NCBI GenBank assembly: GCA_964643885.1
Contig: CAZXUI010000004.1
Location: 1-64,000, forward strand
Reading direction: 5' to 3'
DNA length: 64,000 nucleotides
From: CAADGL01 sp964643885
GTDB taxonomy: Bacteria; Planctomycetota; Phycisphaerae; UBA1845; Fen-1342
Of this stretch, positions 43,578 to 53,553 are shown piece after piece; position 1 is the stretch's first letter; the number at the start of each line of letters is the position of its first letter. The notes under the pieces were generated by a model. That model saw nothing but the letters and a program-made list of their open reading frames with translations. It was not told where the DNA came from and did no database searches. The translations under genes were made by a program, and so were the position numbers.

Positions 43578-43697
43578 GAGGCGACGAGCGGTGAGGGCGA
43601 ACCGCTGAAGGCGGGGATTCAGAGCGTCTGACCGGCGCGGCCGAGGAGCGGTGTCGTGCCGCGCGCGGGGTGACGACCAGGGGGAAGGAGTTTCCGG

Positions 43698-46600
43698 GTG
43701 AAGGGCCTTGTCGGGCTGTGCATTCAACGGCCGGTCGGCGTTTCGGTCGGCGTGCTGCTGCTGGTCCTGTTCGGGCTGCTGTCGCTGTTCGCGATACCGG
43801 TGCAGCTCACGCCGAACGTGGACGTGCCGGTAATCACGGTGACGACGGAGTGGCTCGGGGCGAATCCGCAGGAGATCGAGAAGGAGATCGTCGACCGGCA
43901 GGAGGAGATGCTCCAGAGCGTCAAGGGCCTCAAGAAGATGACCAGCACGTCGCAGGACAACCGGGCGGAGGTTTCGCTCGAGTTCAATCCGGACGTGGAC
44001 CGCGACATCGCCCTGCGCGACGTGAACGACAAGCTGCGGCAGGTGACCGGCTATCCGCCGGAGGTGGACGAGCCGACGGTGCAGGCGGCGGATGCGGCGG
44101 TGGACAGCCCGATCGCCTGGCTGATTCTCTACTCGGACAATCCGGAGGAAAGCGAGCAGGTCCGCGAGCTGCGCGACTTCGCCGAGGACTTCATCAAGCC
44201 CTACCTGGACCGCGTGCCGGGTGTGGCCAACGTGGACGTCTACGGCGGCAAGGAGCGCGAGATGCAGGTGCGCGTGCGGCCGGGCGACCTGGCCTCGCGC
44301 GGGCTGAGCTTCGAGAAGGTCGTGACGGCCCTGCAACAGCAGAACGAGAACATCTCAGCCGGGACGCGCTCGCAGGGCAAGCGCGACTTCACGGTGCGGA
44401 CCGTCGGCGAGTACGAGTCGGTGGCGCAGATCCTCGACACCGTGGTGGCCTATACGCCGGGCGGCCCGGTCTATATCCGCGACGTGGCCGACGTCGTTCA
44501 GGACTACAAGGACCCGATCAGCTTCGTCCGCAACAAGGGGCAGTTCGTACTGGCGTTTCCGGTCCGGCGCGAGACGGGCACGAACGTGATCGAGGTGATG
44601 AACGGCGTGAAGGACGCGATCGCGCGCGTCAACAAGGAGGTTCTCCGGCCGCGTGGGCTGACGCTCGAGCTGACGCAGGTCTACGACGAGACGCTCTACA
44701 TCACGCAATCGATCGAGATGGTGCAGATGAACATCGTCTACGGCGGGGCGCTGGCCGTGACGGTGCTGATGCTGTTCCTGAGAAACTGGCGGGCGACGCT
44801 CGTGGTGGCGCTGTCGATTCCGATCTCGGTGATCGGCACGTTCGTGGTGGTGGTGGCGTTCGGGCGCACGCTGAACGTGATCTCGCTGGCGGGCATCGCC
44901 TTCGCGGTCGGCATGGTGGTCGACAACGCGATCGTCGTGCTCGAGAACATCTATCGCCACTACCAGATGGGCAAGAAGACCTTCGTTGCGGCCTACGACG
45001 GGGCCCGCGAAGTCTTCGGCGCCGTGCTGGCCAGCACGCTGACGACGATGGCCGTGTTCATTCCGGTCATCTTCGTGGAGGAGGAGGCCGGCCAGCTCTT
45101 CCGTGATATCAGCGTGGCGACGGCGACGGCCGTCGGGCTTTCGCTGATCGTTTCGGTGACGGTGATTCCTCCGCTGGCGGCGCGGCTGCTGGCGCTGGGG
45201 CGACGCAGCGCCGCCGCGGTGAGCGACGACGGCGAGGTTCACTCCGGCTTCGCCGCGACGACGATGGCGCGCATCGTCTCCGCGGTGAACAAGGTGCCGG
45301 CGGTGCGGTTTCTCGTCGCCGGGGGCATGACGGCGGCCGCACTGCTGCTGGCCTGGCCGCTGATTCCGGACGCGACGTACCTGCCGGCGGGCAACCGCAA
45401 CCTCGTGTTCGGCTTTCTGATCACGCCGCCCGGCTACAGCATCGAGGAATACGAGCGGATGGCGTACGTGATCGAGAAGCGCCTGGCGCCCTACTGGTCG
45501 GTGAAGCCGGGCTCGCCGGAGCAGAAGGAGCTGGATCGCGCCTGGATCGCGCAGATCGAAGCGGCGATCGCGGCGGGCCAGATCGACGAGCTGCGCCCGG
45601 AGGCGACCAAGGGCCTGAGCTGGCTTCAGCGCGACCGCATCCACCGCGAGTGGCTGACGCCTCCGCCCCTGATCGAGAACTTCTTTTTCGTCTCCTTCAA
45701 CGGCGGCTGCTTCATGGGCGCCTCCAGCCGCGACCCGGAGCGCGTCAAGCCGCTCGTGCGGCTGTTCCGCCGCGCCGGTGAGCAGATTCCGGGCGTCATT
45801 CCCATCTTCAACCAGACCAGCCTGTTCCGCTTCGGCGGCGGGAACTCGGCCGAGGTTCAGATTCGCGGCAATGATCTCGACGAGGTCACGGCCGCGGCCA
45901 ACGCCATGTTCATGGAGTGCATGCAGGCGTTCGGATTTCCGCGCCCCACGCCGACGAACTTCAACCTCGGCCGGCCGGAGCTGCAGATCATCCCCGACCG
46001 CGAGCGGGCGGCCGACCTGGGGCTGACGGTGAGGGACGTCGGGCTGGTCGTCGAGGCCTGCGTCGACGGAGCGTACGTCGGCGATTACAAGGTCTCCGGC
46101 GGCGACACGATCGACATTTCGGTCTACGTGGCCGGCCAGAAGAACAAGGCGACGCAGCTCATCGGACAGGTTCCGATCTACACGCCGGCGGGCGGCGTCG
46201 TTCCGCTCTCGGCGGCGGTGCAGCTTGTCGACACGACGGCGCTCGAGCAGATCAGCCACGTCGAGCGCCAGCGGGCGGTGACGCTGGAGGTCAACCCGCC
46301 GGAGGCGATGGCGCTCGAATCCGTCATCCGGACCATCCAGAATGAAATCGAGCCGAAGCTGCGCGACCCGAACCTGCCGCCGGAGATGCGCATCTCGGAC
46401 GACGTGCTGGTCAGCCTGACCGGCAACGCCGACAAGCTCGTCGAGGCCCGCAGCGCGATGATCGGCGAGTGGAAGGGCCTGACGATCGAGTCGCTGGTCA
46501 ACATCCTCGGCAGCCGCTTTGTGCTGTCGCTGATCATCGTCTATCTGCTGATGGCGGCGCTGTACGAGAGCTGGGTGTATCCGTTCGTGATCATGTTCAG

Positions 46601-47087
46601 CGTGCCGCTGGCAGTTTTCGGCGGGTTTCTGGGCCTGTGGGTGGCCTACAACGGCACGCTGCTGACGACCAACCAGCCCGTGCAGCAGCTCGACGTGCTG
46701 ACCTTCCTCGGGTTCATCATCCTGATCGGAATCGTCGTCAACAACGCCATTCTGCTCGTCAACCAGTCGCTGATTCACGTCCGCGAGATGGGGATGGACA
46801 CCCTGCGGGCGATTCGCGAGGCGGTCCGCGTGCGGGCCCGGCCGGTCTTCATGACCAGCCTCACGACCTTCTTCGGACAGCTTCCCCTGGCGCTGGTTCC
46901 GGGCGCCGGCAGCGAGCTCTATCGCGGCCTGGCGTCGGTCATGCTGGGCGGGCTGCTGGTCTCGACGATCGGCACGCTGATTCTCGTGCCGGCCGTGCTG
47001 AGCATCGTGATGAGCGTGCGGGCGCCGGTCCGCGAGCCGGAGGTGAAGGGGGCGGTGGCGGCGACGGGCGCAGCGCGCGACCGCTGA
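43698..47087 (+). CDS. RND-family efflux permease (AcrB/HAE type)
   Basis: A 1129-residue inner-membrane pump. GTG 43698 follows GGGGGAAGGAG. The first membrane helix is at about 13-33 (VSVGVLLLVLFGLLSLFAIP), then a large periplasmic loop, helices from about 345 (IVYGGALAVTVLMLFLRNW), a second loop at about 550-930 and the last helices to 1110. The proton-relay helix has GIAFAVGMVVDNAIVVLENI with the conserved Asp-Asn pair, and GIVVNNAILLVNQ in the second half. It exports drugs or other compounds with proton import. The adaptor gene lies 120 bases upstream; an outer-membrane channel is absent. Confidence 0.93.
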   Translation: MKGLVGLCIQRPVGVSVGVLLLVLFGLLSLFAIPVQLTPNVDVPVITVTTEWLGANPQEIEKEIVDRQEEMLQSVKGLKKMTSTSQDNRAEVSLEFNPDVDRDIALRDVNDKLRQVTGYPPEVDEPTVQAADAAVDSPIAWLILYSDNPEESEQVRELRDFAEDFIKPYLDRVPGVANVDVYGGKEREMQVRVRPGDLASRGLSFEKVVTALQQQNENISAGTRSQGKRDFTVRTVGEYESVAQILDTVVAYTPGGPVYIRDVADVVQDYKDPISFVRNKGQFVLAFPVRRETGTNVIEVMNGVKDAIARVNKEVLRPRGLTLELTQVYDETLYITQSIEMVQMNIVYGGALAVTVLMLFLRNWRATLVVALSIPISVIGTFVVVVAFGRTLNVISLAGIAFAVGMVVDNAIVVLENIYRHYQMGKKTFVAAYDGAREVFGAVLASTLTTMAVFIPVIFVEEEAGQLFRDISVATATAVGLSLIVSVTVIPPLAARLLALGRRSAAAVSDDGEVHSGFAATTMARIVSAVNKVPAVRFLVAGGMTAAALLLAWPLIPDATYLPAGNRNLVFGFLITPPGYSIEEYERMAYVIEKRLAPYWSVKPGSPEQKELDRAWIAQIEAAIAAGQIDELRPEATKGLSWLQRDRIHREWLTPPPLIENFFFVSFNGGCFMGASSRDPERVKPLVRLFRRAGEQIPGVIPIFNQTSLFRFGGGNSAEVQIRGNDLDEVTAAANAMFMECMQAFGFPRPTPTNFNLGRPELQIIPDRERAADLGLTVRDVGLVVEACVDGAYVGDYKVSGGDTIDISVYVAGQKNKATQLIGQVPIYTPAGGVVPLSAAVQLVDTTALEQISHVERQRAVTLEVNPPEAMALESVIRTIQNEIEPKLRDPNLPPEMRISDDVLVSLTGNADKLVEARSAMIGEWKGLTIESLVNILGSRFVLSLIIVYLLMAALYESWVYPFVIMFSVPLAVFGGFLGLWVAYNGTLLTTNQPVQQLDVLTFLGFIILIGIVVNNAILLVNQSLIHVREMGMDTLRAIREAVRVRARPVFMTSLTTFFGQLPLALVPGAGSELYRGLASVMLGGLLVSTIGTLILVPAVLSIVMSVRAPVREPEVKGAVAATGAARDR

Positions 47088-47097
47088 CGGGCGGCAC

Positions 47098-48042
47098 TCA
47101 GCGCAGATCGCCGTAGCGCAGCCACCAGCGGCGGGCCGTGTCGCGCGCGATCTTCTCCACGCGAAGGACTTCCTCGCGGATTCGCAAGCGGTCGGCGTTC
47201 TCGAAGAACGCCCGCGAGCGCGGCTCGGAAACGCGGCAGATCGCCGTGACCGCCTCGTAGGCGATCCGCAGCTCCTCCGGTTTGTCCAGGTCGAATTTCG
47301 TCAGCAGCCACTCGGCCGCCAGCGGCGTACAGCGCGAAAGCGCCTCGGCCGCCGCGGGGTCGTCCAGCGCCGCGTCGAAGAGTGCGGCCGCCGCGACCGG
47401 CGTCGAGAGCACGCGCAGCGTCTCGTACACGTCGCGCCGCAGAGCATCGGGCAGGTCCTTTCGCTCCAGCAGCGCCACGACCGCGCCCGAGGCTTCCTCG
47501 ATGAGCAGCTCGCGGATGACGCGGAGGGCCGTGCGGATGTTGGCGAGCGACGCTTCGTCATCCTCGATGACCGGCTTGAGCTGCGAATTGAACAGAGCGA
47601 CGCGATACTGGCGGAACAGCGTCGTGAGCCGCTGGGCGAAGCGGTCCGGCCGGGTCGCGTCGCCGGGATTGACCAGTCCGACCAGCTCGCCCTCCGGCGA
47701 AACGACGGCCAGATAGTTGCCATACTCGGTCGGCGCGCCGAGCTGGTTCAGAATCGCCAGGTTGTAGTTCGAGCGCGGCGTTCGGACGGGGACGAAGCGC
47801 TCGCCGACGAGGGCCACGGAAAGCCGGTCCCGAAAGGTGCGGTTCTGGGCCCGCTCCAGGTCGTCGTTCTCCCGGCTGCCGGAAGCAGGCACGTAGATCA
47901 GGAGCGGCTTGAGCGACTGCTTCGACGTGCGGACGCTCGCCGACAGGCTGCTGGACCACTGGATCGGGACCTGTGCGTGCGCCACGACCGCCGACAGGAG
48001 CACGATACCCACGACGAAACCGATCCGAGCGCGCGTTCTCAT
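47098..48042 (-). CDS. Secreted protein with thioredoxin-like N-terminal region
   Basis: A 314-residue protein. ATG 48042 follows GAGGTGGCG and begins the signal peptide MRTRARIGFVVGIVLLSAVV ending AHAQ; the frame extends upstream without support. The part SVRTSKQSLKPLLIYVPASG and RFVPVRTPRSNYNLAILNQL resembles thioredoxin-like folds that lack the CxxC pair. The C-terminal half is all helical with no motif. It ends 11 bases from the stop of the RND pump gene, with which it converges. No family could be named and no enzyme activity is expected. Confidence 0.6.
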   Translation of the reverse strand: MRTRARIGFVVGIVLLSAVVAHAQVPIQWSSSLSASVRTSKQSLKPLLIYVPASGSRENDDLERAQNRTFRDRLSVALVGERFVPVRTPRSNYNLAILNQLGAPTEYGNYLAVVSPEGELVGLVNPGDATRPDRFAQRLTTLFRQYRVALFNSQLKPVIEDDEASLANIRTALRVIRELLIEEASGAVVALLERKDLPDALRRDVYETLRVLSTPVAAAALFDAALDDPAAAEALSRCTPLAAEWLLTKFDLDKPEELRIAYEAVTAICRVSEPRSRAFFENADRLRIREEVLRVEKIARDTARRWWLRYGDLR

Positions 48043-48254
48043 CGCCACCTCGCCCTTCGAGAAAAGTCCGGCCATCACAATTGTAGGGCGGATGGCGGCG
48101 GGCGGCAGCCGCAGTCCCCTGCGGGAGCCGCAGCCTTCACGGCCGCGCGCAAACAGCGGCGCCCTGTTCGGCACGAGCCGACCAGGGCGCGCCGGCGGGC
48201 GGCCGGCGGGATAAACCAACCCGCCGCCCGCCGGGTGGGAGCGATCAACAGCTC

Positions 48255-49445
48255 TCAGCGGACGAGCTGCGGGGTCCGGTAGATGAAGTAGCTGGTGTCG
48301 GAATCGCCGGTGGCGATCACCGACTCGTCGACGACCAACGCCGGCTGAATGAGCACTTCCTTCTTGCTCATCGAGCCAGTCAGCTTCACGTTGACGATGC
48401 GGACGCCCGCAAAGCCCGTCACAGTGAAGTTGGCGTTGTTACCCGGGCCGGACACTTCGCGGAAGAGCGGGATCGAGCGCGGCAGGCCGCGGATCGAGGT
48501 CAGCTCGTCCTTGACGCCGGCGCTCAGACCGGTGTCGCCGTTGAGCGTAAGCGTGCCGTCCGCGCCCAGGCGGAGCTGGCCGCCGAAATAGGCCAGGTCG
48601 CTGGCGTTGACGCCCTCGACGATCTGCCGGGCGATGTCGGCCGCGCTATTGTTCGGCGAGCCGATGTCGACCGTGCCGAAGTTGCCCGGCGGCAACTGGG
48701 CGCTGCCGCCGCCCGGATAGATGTTCAGCTCCGCGACGCCGTCGCTGCCGACCGACACCGCACCGGTATCCGGGTCGTAGCTGTACGAATCGCCGTTGTT
48801 GCGGATGCCGGCCAAAAAGTCGTTCCATGCGTCCTCGTGCAGGGCGAAGGGCAGCACGTCGGCGTTTCCGCCGTCGGCGCTGATCTCGAAGCCGATCACG
48901 CCGTCGAGCGCGGCCGCGGTGGCCGAGACGCTCATGTCGCGCGTATTGATGCCCATGGCGCGCGCGAAGGTCATCGAGATCGAGCCGCCCCGCTCATCGT
49001 CGCGGCGGACGTTCACGGCCACGGCATTGAAGCGGCCGGGGTCGTCGAAGACCATGCCGCTGCCCGGGGAGGCGAAGTCCGCCCAGTAGCCCAGGACGAC
49101 GTCCTGATCGGTGTTCACGATGGGCGCCAGGCCCATGACGGTATTCAGGGCCGCGAGATCCGCGGCTTCGGCGCGGGACTGCTGAAAGACCCAGTCCTGC
49201 ATCGAGCCGCCGGCCATGCGGTTTTCGTCGAGCATGCGCCAGGTCGCGGCCAGGGCGGCCGCGTCGGCCGCACGCTGCATCGACGACTTGGCGACGTAGA
49301 GCCGGCCGATGTCGATCGCCAGCGCCGCCATGCCCATCACGACACCCATCGAGAGGGCGGTGTAGATAAGCGCATGGCCTCGACGCGCGCGATCCCCGGC
49401 GTGCCGCCGGCGGCCGGCGTATCTTGCTTGCGGGTTCATCGTCAT
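48255..49445 (-). CDS. TadE/TadG-like pilus-assembly-related protein
   Basis: A 396-residue protein with ATG 49445 after AGAGGAGAT. RRGHALIYTALSMGVVMGMA followed by ALAIDIGRLYVAKSSMQRAA and DAAALAAT is the N-terminal segment of TadG-type proteins (a short cytoplasmic tail, one membrane helix and the AADAAALA motif). The rest is a beta-rich extracellular region with Gly and Asn. Tad systems build Flp pili; no other tad gene is in the window, so this may be a stand-alone surface protein. The next gene, with a signal peptide, lies 55 bases upstream and may share its transcript. Confidence 0.75.
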   Translation of the reverse strand: MTMNPQARYAGRRRHAGDRARRGHALIYTALSMGVVMGMAALAIDIGRLYVAKSSMQRAADAAALAATWRMLDENRMAGGSMQDWVFQQSRAEAADLAALNTVMGLAPIVNTDQDVVLGYWADFASPGSGMVFDDPGRFNAVAVNVRRDDERGGSISMTFARAMGINTRDMSVSATAAALDGVIGFEISADGGNADVLPFALHEDAWNDFLAGIRNNGDSYSYDPDTGAVSVGSDGVAELNIYPGGGSAQLPPGNFGTVDIGSPNNSAADIARQIVEGVNASDLAYFGGQLRLGADGTLTLNGDTGLSAGVKDELTSIRGLPRSIPLFREVSGPGNNANFTVTGFAGVRIVNVKLTGSMSKKEVLIQPALVVDESVIATGDSDTSYFIYRTPQLVR

Positions 49446-49500
49446 ATCTCCTCTGCGGCAGCGCGAAGTCGCGCCGCGCCGGGTTGTGTCAGTCCTGTCG

Positions 49501-50175
49501 CTATTCCAGATACCGATAGACGACGCGCGGCGTCTGATCGCGGTCGATCAGGTTTCCGACGGCGTCGTAATAGCGGACCTCTCGAATCTGGACCAGATTG
49601 ACACGGTTCGCACCGTAGCTGACCCACGAACTCGCCGCCGAAACGCTCGGCCTGTAGTTGTTCAGGTTCGAGACGGGATGGGCCAGCGCAAGAGACGCCA
49701 ACGGACCGCCGAAGCTGCCCCACGTGACCGAGCGGCCGTTGCTTACGTTGAACGTCAGCACGAGACCGTTGGTGGAGAGAGACTGCGTCCAGACGATCGT
49801 CTCGGCCGAGCGGCTGAGCTGGTCGGAGCGGACGGCCTTGGAGCCGACGAGGTCGTCGTCGTTATACGCCACGAGCTGAAGTCCACCGGGCACGAAGTCC
49901 GGGTCTTCATGGTAGTTCCAGCAGATCTGAAAATAGAACGAGTCCGTGCTGCCCGAGGGCGACATCAGCGAGTGGAACTGCGGCGCGTTCTCCATTTCGC
50001 CCGGCTCATTGAGCCGGAGCTCCCAATCCTCCTCAACACGCATCACGTTCGGCCCGTCGAGCGCGGCCGCCACGGGGACCGTCAGCGCGACGACGGCCGC
50101 CGCCAGCGACGCGACCAACGGGCTCGCCCGGCCTCCACCTGGGGAGCCGGTTCGTCCCAGTAGATACCTGACCAT
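49501..50175 (-). CDS. Secreted protein of unknown function
   Basis: A 224-residue protein with ATG 50175 after GGAGGGAAGAACC. Residues about 20-38 (PLVASLAAAVVALTVPVAAA) form a signal peptide. The mature part is a single beta-rich domain with many Trp, Tyr and Asn (DSFYFQICWNYHEDPDF, VSAASSWVSYGANRVNLVQI). No motif or family is recognised. It lies immediately upstream of the TadG-like gene on the same strand. Confidence 0.65.
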   Translation of the reverse strand: MVRYLLGRTGSPGGGRASPLVASLAAAVVALTVPVAAALDGPNVMRVEEDWELRLNEPGEMENAPQFHSLMSPSGSTDSFYFQICWNYHEDPDFVPGGLQLVAYNDDDLVGSKAVRSDQLSRSAETIVWTQSLSTNGLVLTFNVSNGRSVTWGSFGGPLASLALAHPVSNLNNYRPSVSAASSWVSYGANRVNLVQIREVRYYDAVGNLIDRDQTPRVVYRYLE

Positions 50176-50505
50176 GGTTCTTCCCTCCGCCGTAGATCGT
50201 CCCCTGAGTCCAAGTCTGCAAAGCGATCTTTACACTGGCAAATCCGGAGCCGCGCTGTCCGGCAAATCCCGGACGTACTTTCCGACTCCGACGAATTACA
50301 GGTCCCGGATGCCGCCGGCGCGCACTCGTCCCGCCGCGCCGTGCCGGACTTGGAAAGGTGCAATACGTTCGCGGCCGATGCACGGCCGGTTTGAGGCCCG
50401 CGCCGGCCGTCCGGTTTCGTTCGCCGCCTCAGCCGCTAAAATCCGCGCTCCGGCCGCCGTCGGGCAGACCGCGGGCCCAAGGCCGGCACCGATTCGAGGA
50501 GTCGC
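50176..50505. other. Divergent intergenic region, no gene seen
   Basis: About 330 bases between the secreted-protein gene and the Fe-S membrane protein gene. CCGGCAAATCC-like motifs occur twice near 50236 and 50258. No promoter close to consensus and no RNA gene are seen. Confidence 0.45.
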
Positions 50506-52683
50506 ATGAGCCCGATCGCAATGACGATCCTGCTGCTGGGCGCTTGGGGAGCGTTCGCGTGGTCGATCTGGCGCCGCTGGCGGCTGATGCGCGTCGCCGC
50601 AACGCCCGATAACCGGGCTGACCGCATCGGAGTCCGCCTGCGGTCCGTGCTGCTCTACGTCTTCGGCCAGAAGCGCATGTTCCGATACTCGCTGGCCGGG
50701 GTGGCGCACGCGAGCATCTTCTTCGGCTTCGTGATCCTGCTGATCAACTCGCTGGTCCTCTGGGGCCGCGGCTACGACCCGGATTTCAATCTCTGGATCT
50801 TCGCCGAGAGCAACCCGCTCGGGGCCGCCTATGCCTTCGTCCGCGACCTGTTCACCTTCCTGGTGATCCTGGGCGTCGCGGTCTTCCTCTACTACCGCCT
50901 CGTCGGCCGGCTCGGGCGGCTGACGCTTTCGGCGGAGGGTCTGATCATCCTGGGGATCATCTTCGTGATGATGATCTCGGACCTGCTCTACCACGGCGGC
51001 GAGCTGCTCCGCCAAGCCCGCAGCCACGGCTACCCGTACGGCTTTCACGGCGGCACGCCCTTCGCCTCGCTGGCCGGCGGCGTGATGAGCGTGCTTCCGG
51101 CCGGCCTGGCAGAGTTCCTGCGCGTCGGCGGCTTCTGGATGCACTCGATCCTCGTGCTGCTCTTTCTCAATCTGCTCCCGTACGGCAAGCACTTCCACGT
51201 CGTCACGGTCATCCCCAATGTCTTCGCGCAGAACCTCAGCGGCATCGGCCGGCTGCGGACCGTTCGCGACATCGACGGGCGGCTCGAGCGCGAGGAGCCG
51301 CTCGGCACCTCGCGGGCCGCGCACCTGACCTGGAAGGACGTGCTGGACGCCTACACCTGCACGGAGTGCGGCCGCTGCTCCGATCACTGCCCCGCGACGA
51401 ACACGGGCAAGCTGCTCTCGCCCAAGCACCTGCTGTGCAATGTGCGCGATCACCTGTACGCGAACGAGCGGCCGCTGCTGGCCGAGGCGGCCCGCCGCGG
51501 CCGTTCGAACGGCCAGGCGGAGGGGGGAGAGAGCGCGGCGGCCGCGGGCTTCGTGACGCGCGACGGCTCACCGGACGAGAGCGGCGGCGGGCTGATGCCC
51601 GCGTGGGTCGATCCCGAGATGCTCTGGGCATGCACGACGTGCGGCGCGTGCGAGCAGGAATGCCCGGTCTTCATCAGCTACATCGACAAAATCGTCGATA
51701 TGCGCCGCCACCTGGTGATGGAACGGGGCGAGTTTCCGGATCAGTTGCAGAACGCCTTCCGCGGGCTGGAGAGCGTCGGCAATCCGTACAGCTTCGACAA
51801 CGGCCAGCGGGCCGAGTGGGCGGCGGGGCTCGACATTCCGCTGATCAGCGAGAAGCCCGACGCACAGGTGCTTTACTGGGTCGGCTGCGCCCCCTCGTTC
51901 GACGACCGCTCACGCCGCATCGCCCGCGCGACGGCGCAGCTCATGAAGCTGGCGGGCGTGGATTTCGCGATCCTCGGCCCGGAAGAGAAGTGCACCGGCG
52001 ACCCGGCCCGCCGGGCGGGCAACGAGTACCTCTTCCAGATGTTCGCCCAGGAGAACGTCGCGACACTGAACGGGTACACGGTGAAGCGGATCGTGACGAC
52101 CTGCCCGCACTGCTTCAACACGCTTCGCAACGAATACCCGGATTTCGACGGCCGCTACGAGGTCATTCACCACACCGAGTTTCTCTTCGACCTGGTGCGG
52201 GCCGGCAAGCTGCGGCCGAAGCACGAAGTCCGCGGGACGGTCGTCTATCACGACTCGTGCTACATCGGCCGCTACAACGGCATCTACGACCCGCCGCGCG
52301 AGATTCTCGCGGCGATTCCCGGGCTGCGGGTGGTCGAGGCGCCGCAGAGCCGCGACCGGGGCATGTGTTGCGGCGCGGGCGGGGCGCAGATGTGGAAGGA
52401 AGACGAGCCGGTTCGCCGGCCGGGCAGCCGCGAGGGCGACGGCAAGGTCAATCACGCCCGCGTGCGACAGCTCCTGCGTGTCCTGCCGACACCGCCCGCC
52501 GGCGGTGGCGACCAGCGGACAGTCGCATCCGCGTGCCCGTTCTGCATGACGATGCTGACCGACGGCCTGCGAGACCAGGGGCACGAGGACGTGCTCCAGC
52601 AGGACGTCGCCGAGCTTCTGCTGCGAGCGGTTCAGGGTGAGCCGGCTGCGGCCCGGCCGGCGGCCTCAGAAGCGAGCGTGTGA
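50506..52683 (+). CDS. Membrane Fe-S oxidoreductase with CCG (HdrD-type) domains
   Basis: A 725-residue protein. ATG 50506 follows GGAG. Five or so membrane helices at about 1-240 resemble the NarI/HdrE heme-binding subunit (MFRYSLAGVAHASIFFGFVI). Two [4Fe-4S] motifs follow: CTECGRCSDHC near 285 and CTTCGACEQEC near 376. Two CCG domains, VGCAPSFDDR to CPHC near 532 and SCYIGRYN to MCCGAGG near 619, would bind the noncubane cluster. The architecture matches EtfD/GlpC-HdrDE-like proteins that move electrons between a flavoprotein and menaquinone. Its partner is not obvious here; the ferredoxin reductase gene converges on it. Confidence 0.88.
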   Translation: MSPIAMTILLLGAWGAFAWSIWRRWRLMRVAATPDNRADRIGVRLRSVLLYVFGQKRMFRYSLAGVAHASIFFGFVILLINSLVLWGRGYDPDFNLWIFAESNPLGAAYAFVRDLFTFLVILGVAVFLYYRLVGRLGRLTLSAEGLIILGIIFVMMISDLLYHGGELLRQARSHGYPYGFHGGTPFASLAGGVMSVLPAGLAEFLRVGGFWMHSILVLLFLNLLPYGKHFHVVTVIPNVFAQNLSGIGRLRTVRDIDGRLEREEPLGTSRAAHLTWKDVLDAYTCTECGRCSDHCPATNTGKLLSPKHLLCNVRDHLYANERPLLAEAARRGRSNGQAEGGESAAAAGFVTRDGSPDESGGGLMPAWVDPEMLWACTTCGACEQECPVFISYIDKIVDMRRHLVMERGEFPDQLQNAFRGLESVGNPYSFDNGQRAEWAAGLDIPLISEKPDAQVLYWVGCAPSFDDRSRRIARATAQLMKLAGVDFAILGPEEKCTGDPARRAGNEYLFQMFAQENVATLNGYTVKRIVTTCPHCFNTLRNEYPDFDGRYEVIHHTEFLFDLVRAGKLRPKHEVRGTVVYHDSCYIGRYNGIYDPPREILAAIPGLRVVEAPQSRDRGMCCGAGGAQMWKEDEPVRRPGSREGDGKVNHARVRQLLRVLPTPPAGGGDQRTVASACPFCMTMLTDGLRDQGHEDVLQQDVAELLLRAVQGEPAAARPAASEASV

Positions 52684-52707
52684 GCCCCCCTGCCGCGGCC
52701 GCTGCGC

Positions 52708-53505
52708 CTACCAGTAGCGTTCGTAATGCAGATTGCCGGGGACGGCGCGCGAGTGCCGCCGGAACCCGCGGGCCTCGAGCAGCGCCTCCGTTTCCATGAT
52801 CATCGCCGGATTGCCGCACAAGAAGACGTGCGAGGAATTCGGGTCGAGCGGTGCGCCGGCGAGCCGGTGGAATGATTCGTCCGTCAGAATCGCCTGCACC
52901 CGGCCACGCAGGCCGGTCCAGCCCGAGTCGGCGGGTTCGCGCGTGGCGGTCGGCAGGTAGATCACGTCCGGATCTTCGGCCGCGATCCGCTCCAGCTCCT
53001 CGCGAAAGCCAAGGTCCGCCGCGAAGCGAACGCCGTTGATCAGCACGAAGCGGCGCCAGCGGCCGGTGCGGCGATAGGTCCGCAGCATCGACACGAAGGG
53101 CGCCACGCCGGTTCCGGACGCGACCATGATCAGGTCGCGGCCCGGCGGAACCGCCTCCAGCGTGAAGTCCCCGGCCACGCGGTCATCCAGCCAGACCCGC
53201 CCGCCCTCTGGCACGGTCCAGAGCCGCGGTGTGAACCGCCCGAATTCGATCAGCGCCACAAACAGCTCGACGTAGTCCCGGCATGCCGGCGGTGAGGCGA
53301 TCGAATAGGCCCGGCGCACCAGACGCGGGCGCCGCTGTTCGGCCGCCTCGCCGGGATCGTCCTGCCGCAGCAGGCCCACGCGGATGAACTGACCCGGCTC
53401 GAACTCGGGCACGGCCGATGAATCCGGCCGGATGCGGACGATCGACAGATTGCGGTTCAGATCGCGGCGTGAGACGACGGTCGCATTGAGCTCTCGCTGC
53501 GGCAT
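52708..53505 (-). CDS. fpr: Ferredoxin-NADP(+) reductase
   Basis: A 265-residue flavoprotein. ATG 53505 is the only reasonable start. The FAD-binding motif RAYSIAS is near residue 65, the NADP-binding GTGVAPFVSMLRTY near 129 and CGNPAM near 229. The C-terminus, HYERYW, carries the stacking aromatic residue of the bacterial Fpr subclass. The enzyme exchanges electrons between NADPH and ferredoxin or flavodoxin. It converges on the membrane Fe-S protein gene, 24 bases between stops. Confidence 0.92.
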   Translation of the reverse strand: MPQRELNATVVSRRDLNRNLSIVRIRPDSSAVPEFEPGQFIRVGLLRQDDPGEAAEQRRPRLVRRAYSIASPPACRDYVELFVALIEFGRFTPRLWTVPEGGRVWLDDRVAGDFTLEAVPPGRDLIMVASGTGVAPFVSMLRTYRRTGRWRRFVLINGVRFAADLGFREELERIAAEDPDVIYLPTATREPADSGWTGLRGRVQAILTDESFHRLAGAPLDPNSSHVFLCGNPAMIMETEALLEARGFRRHSRAVPGNLHYERYW

Positions 53506-53553
53506 CAGGGGATGGTATTCGACGGGGCCCGTGACTGGCGCACGGGCAGCCGG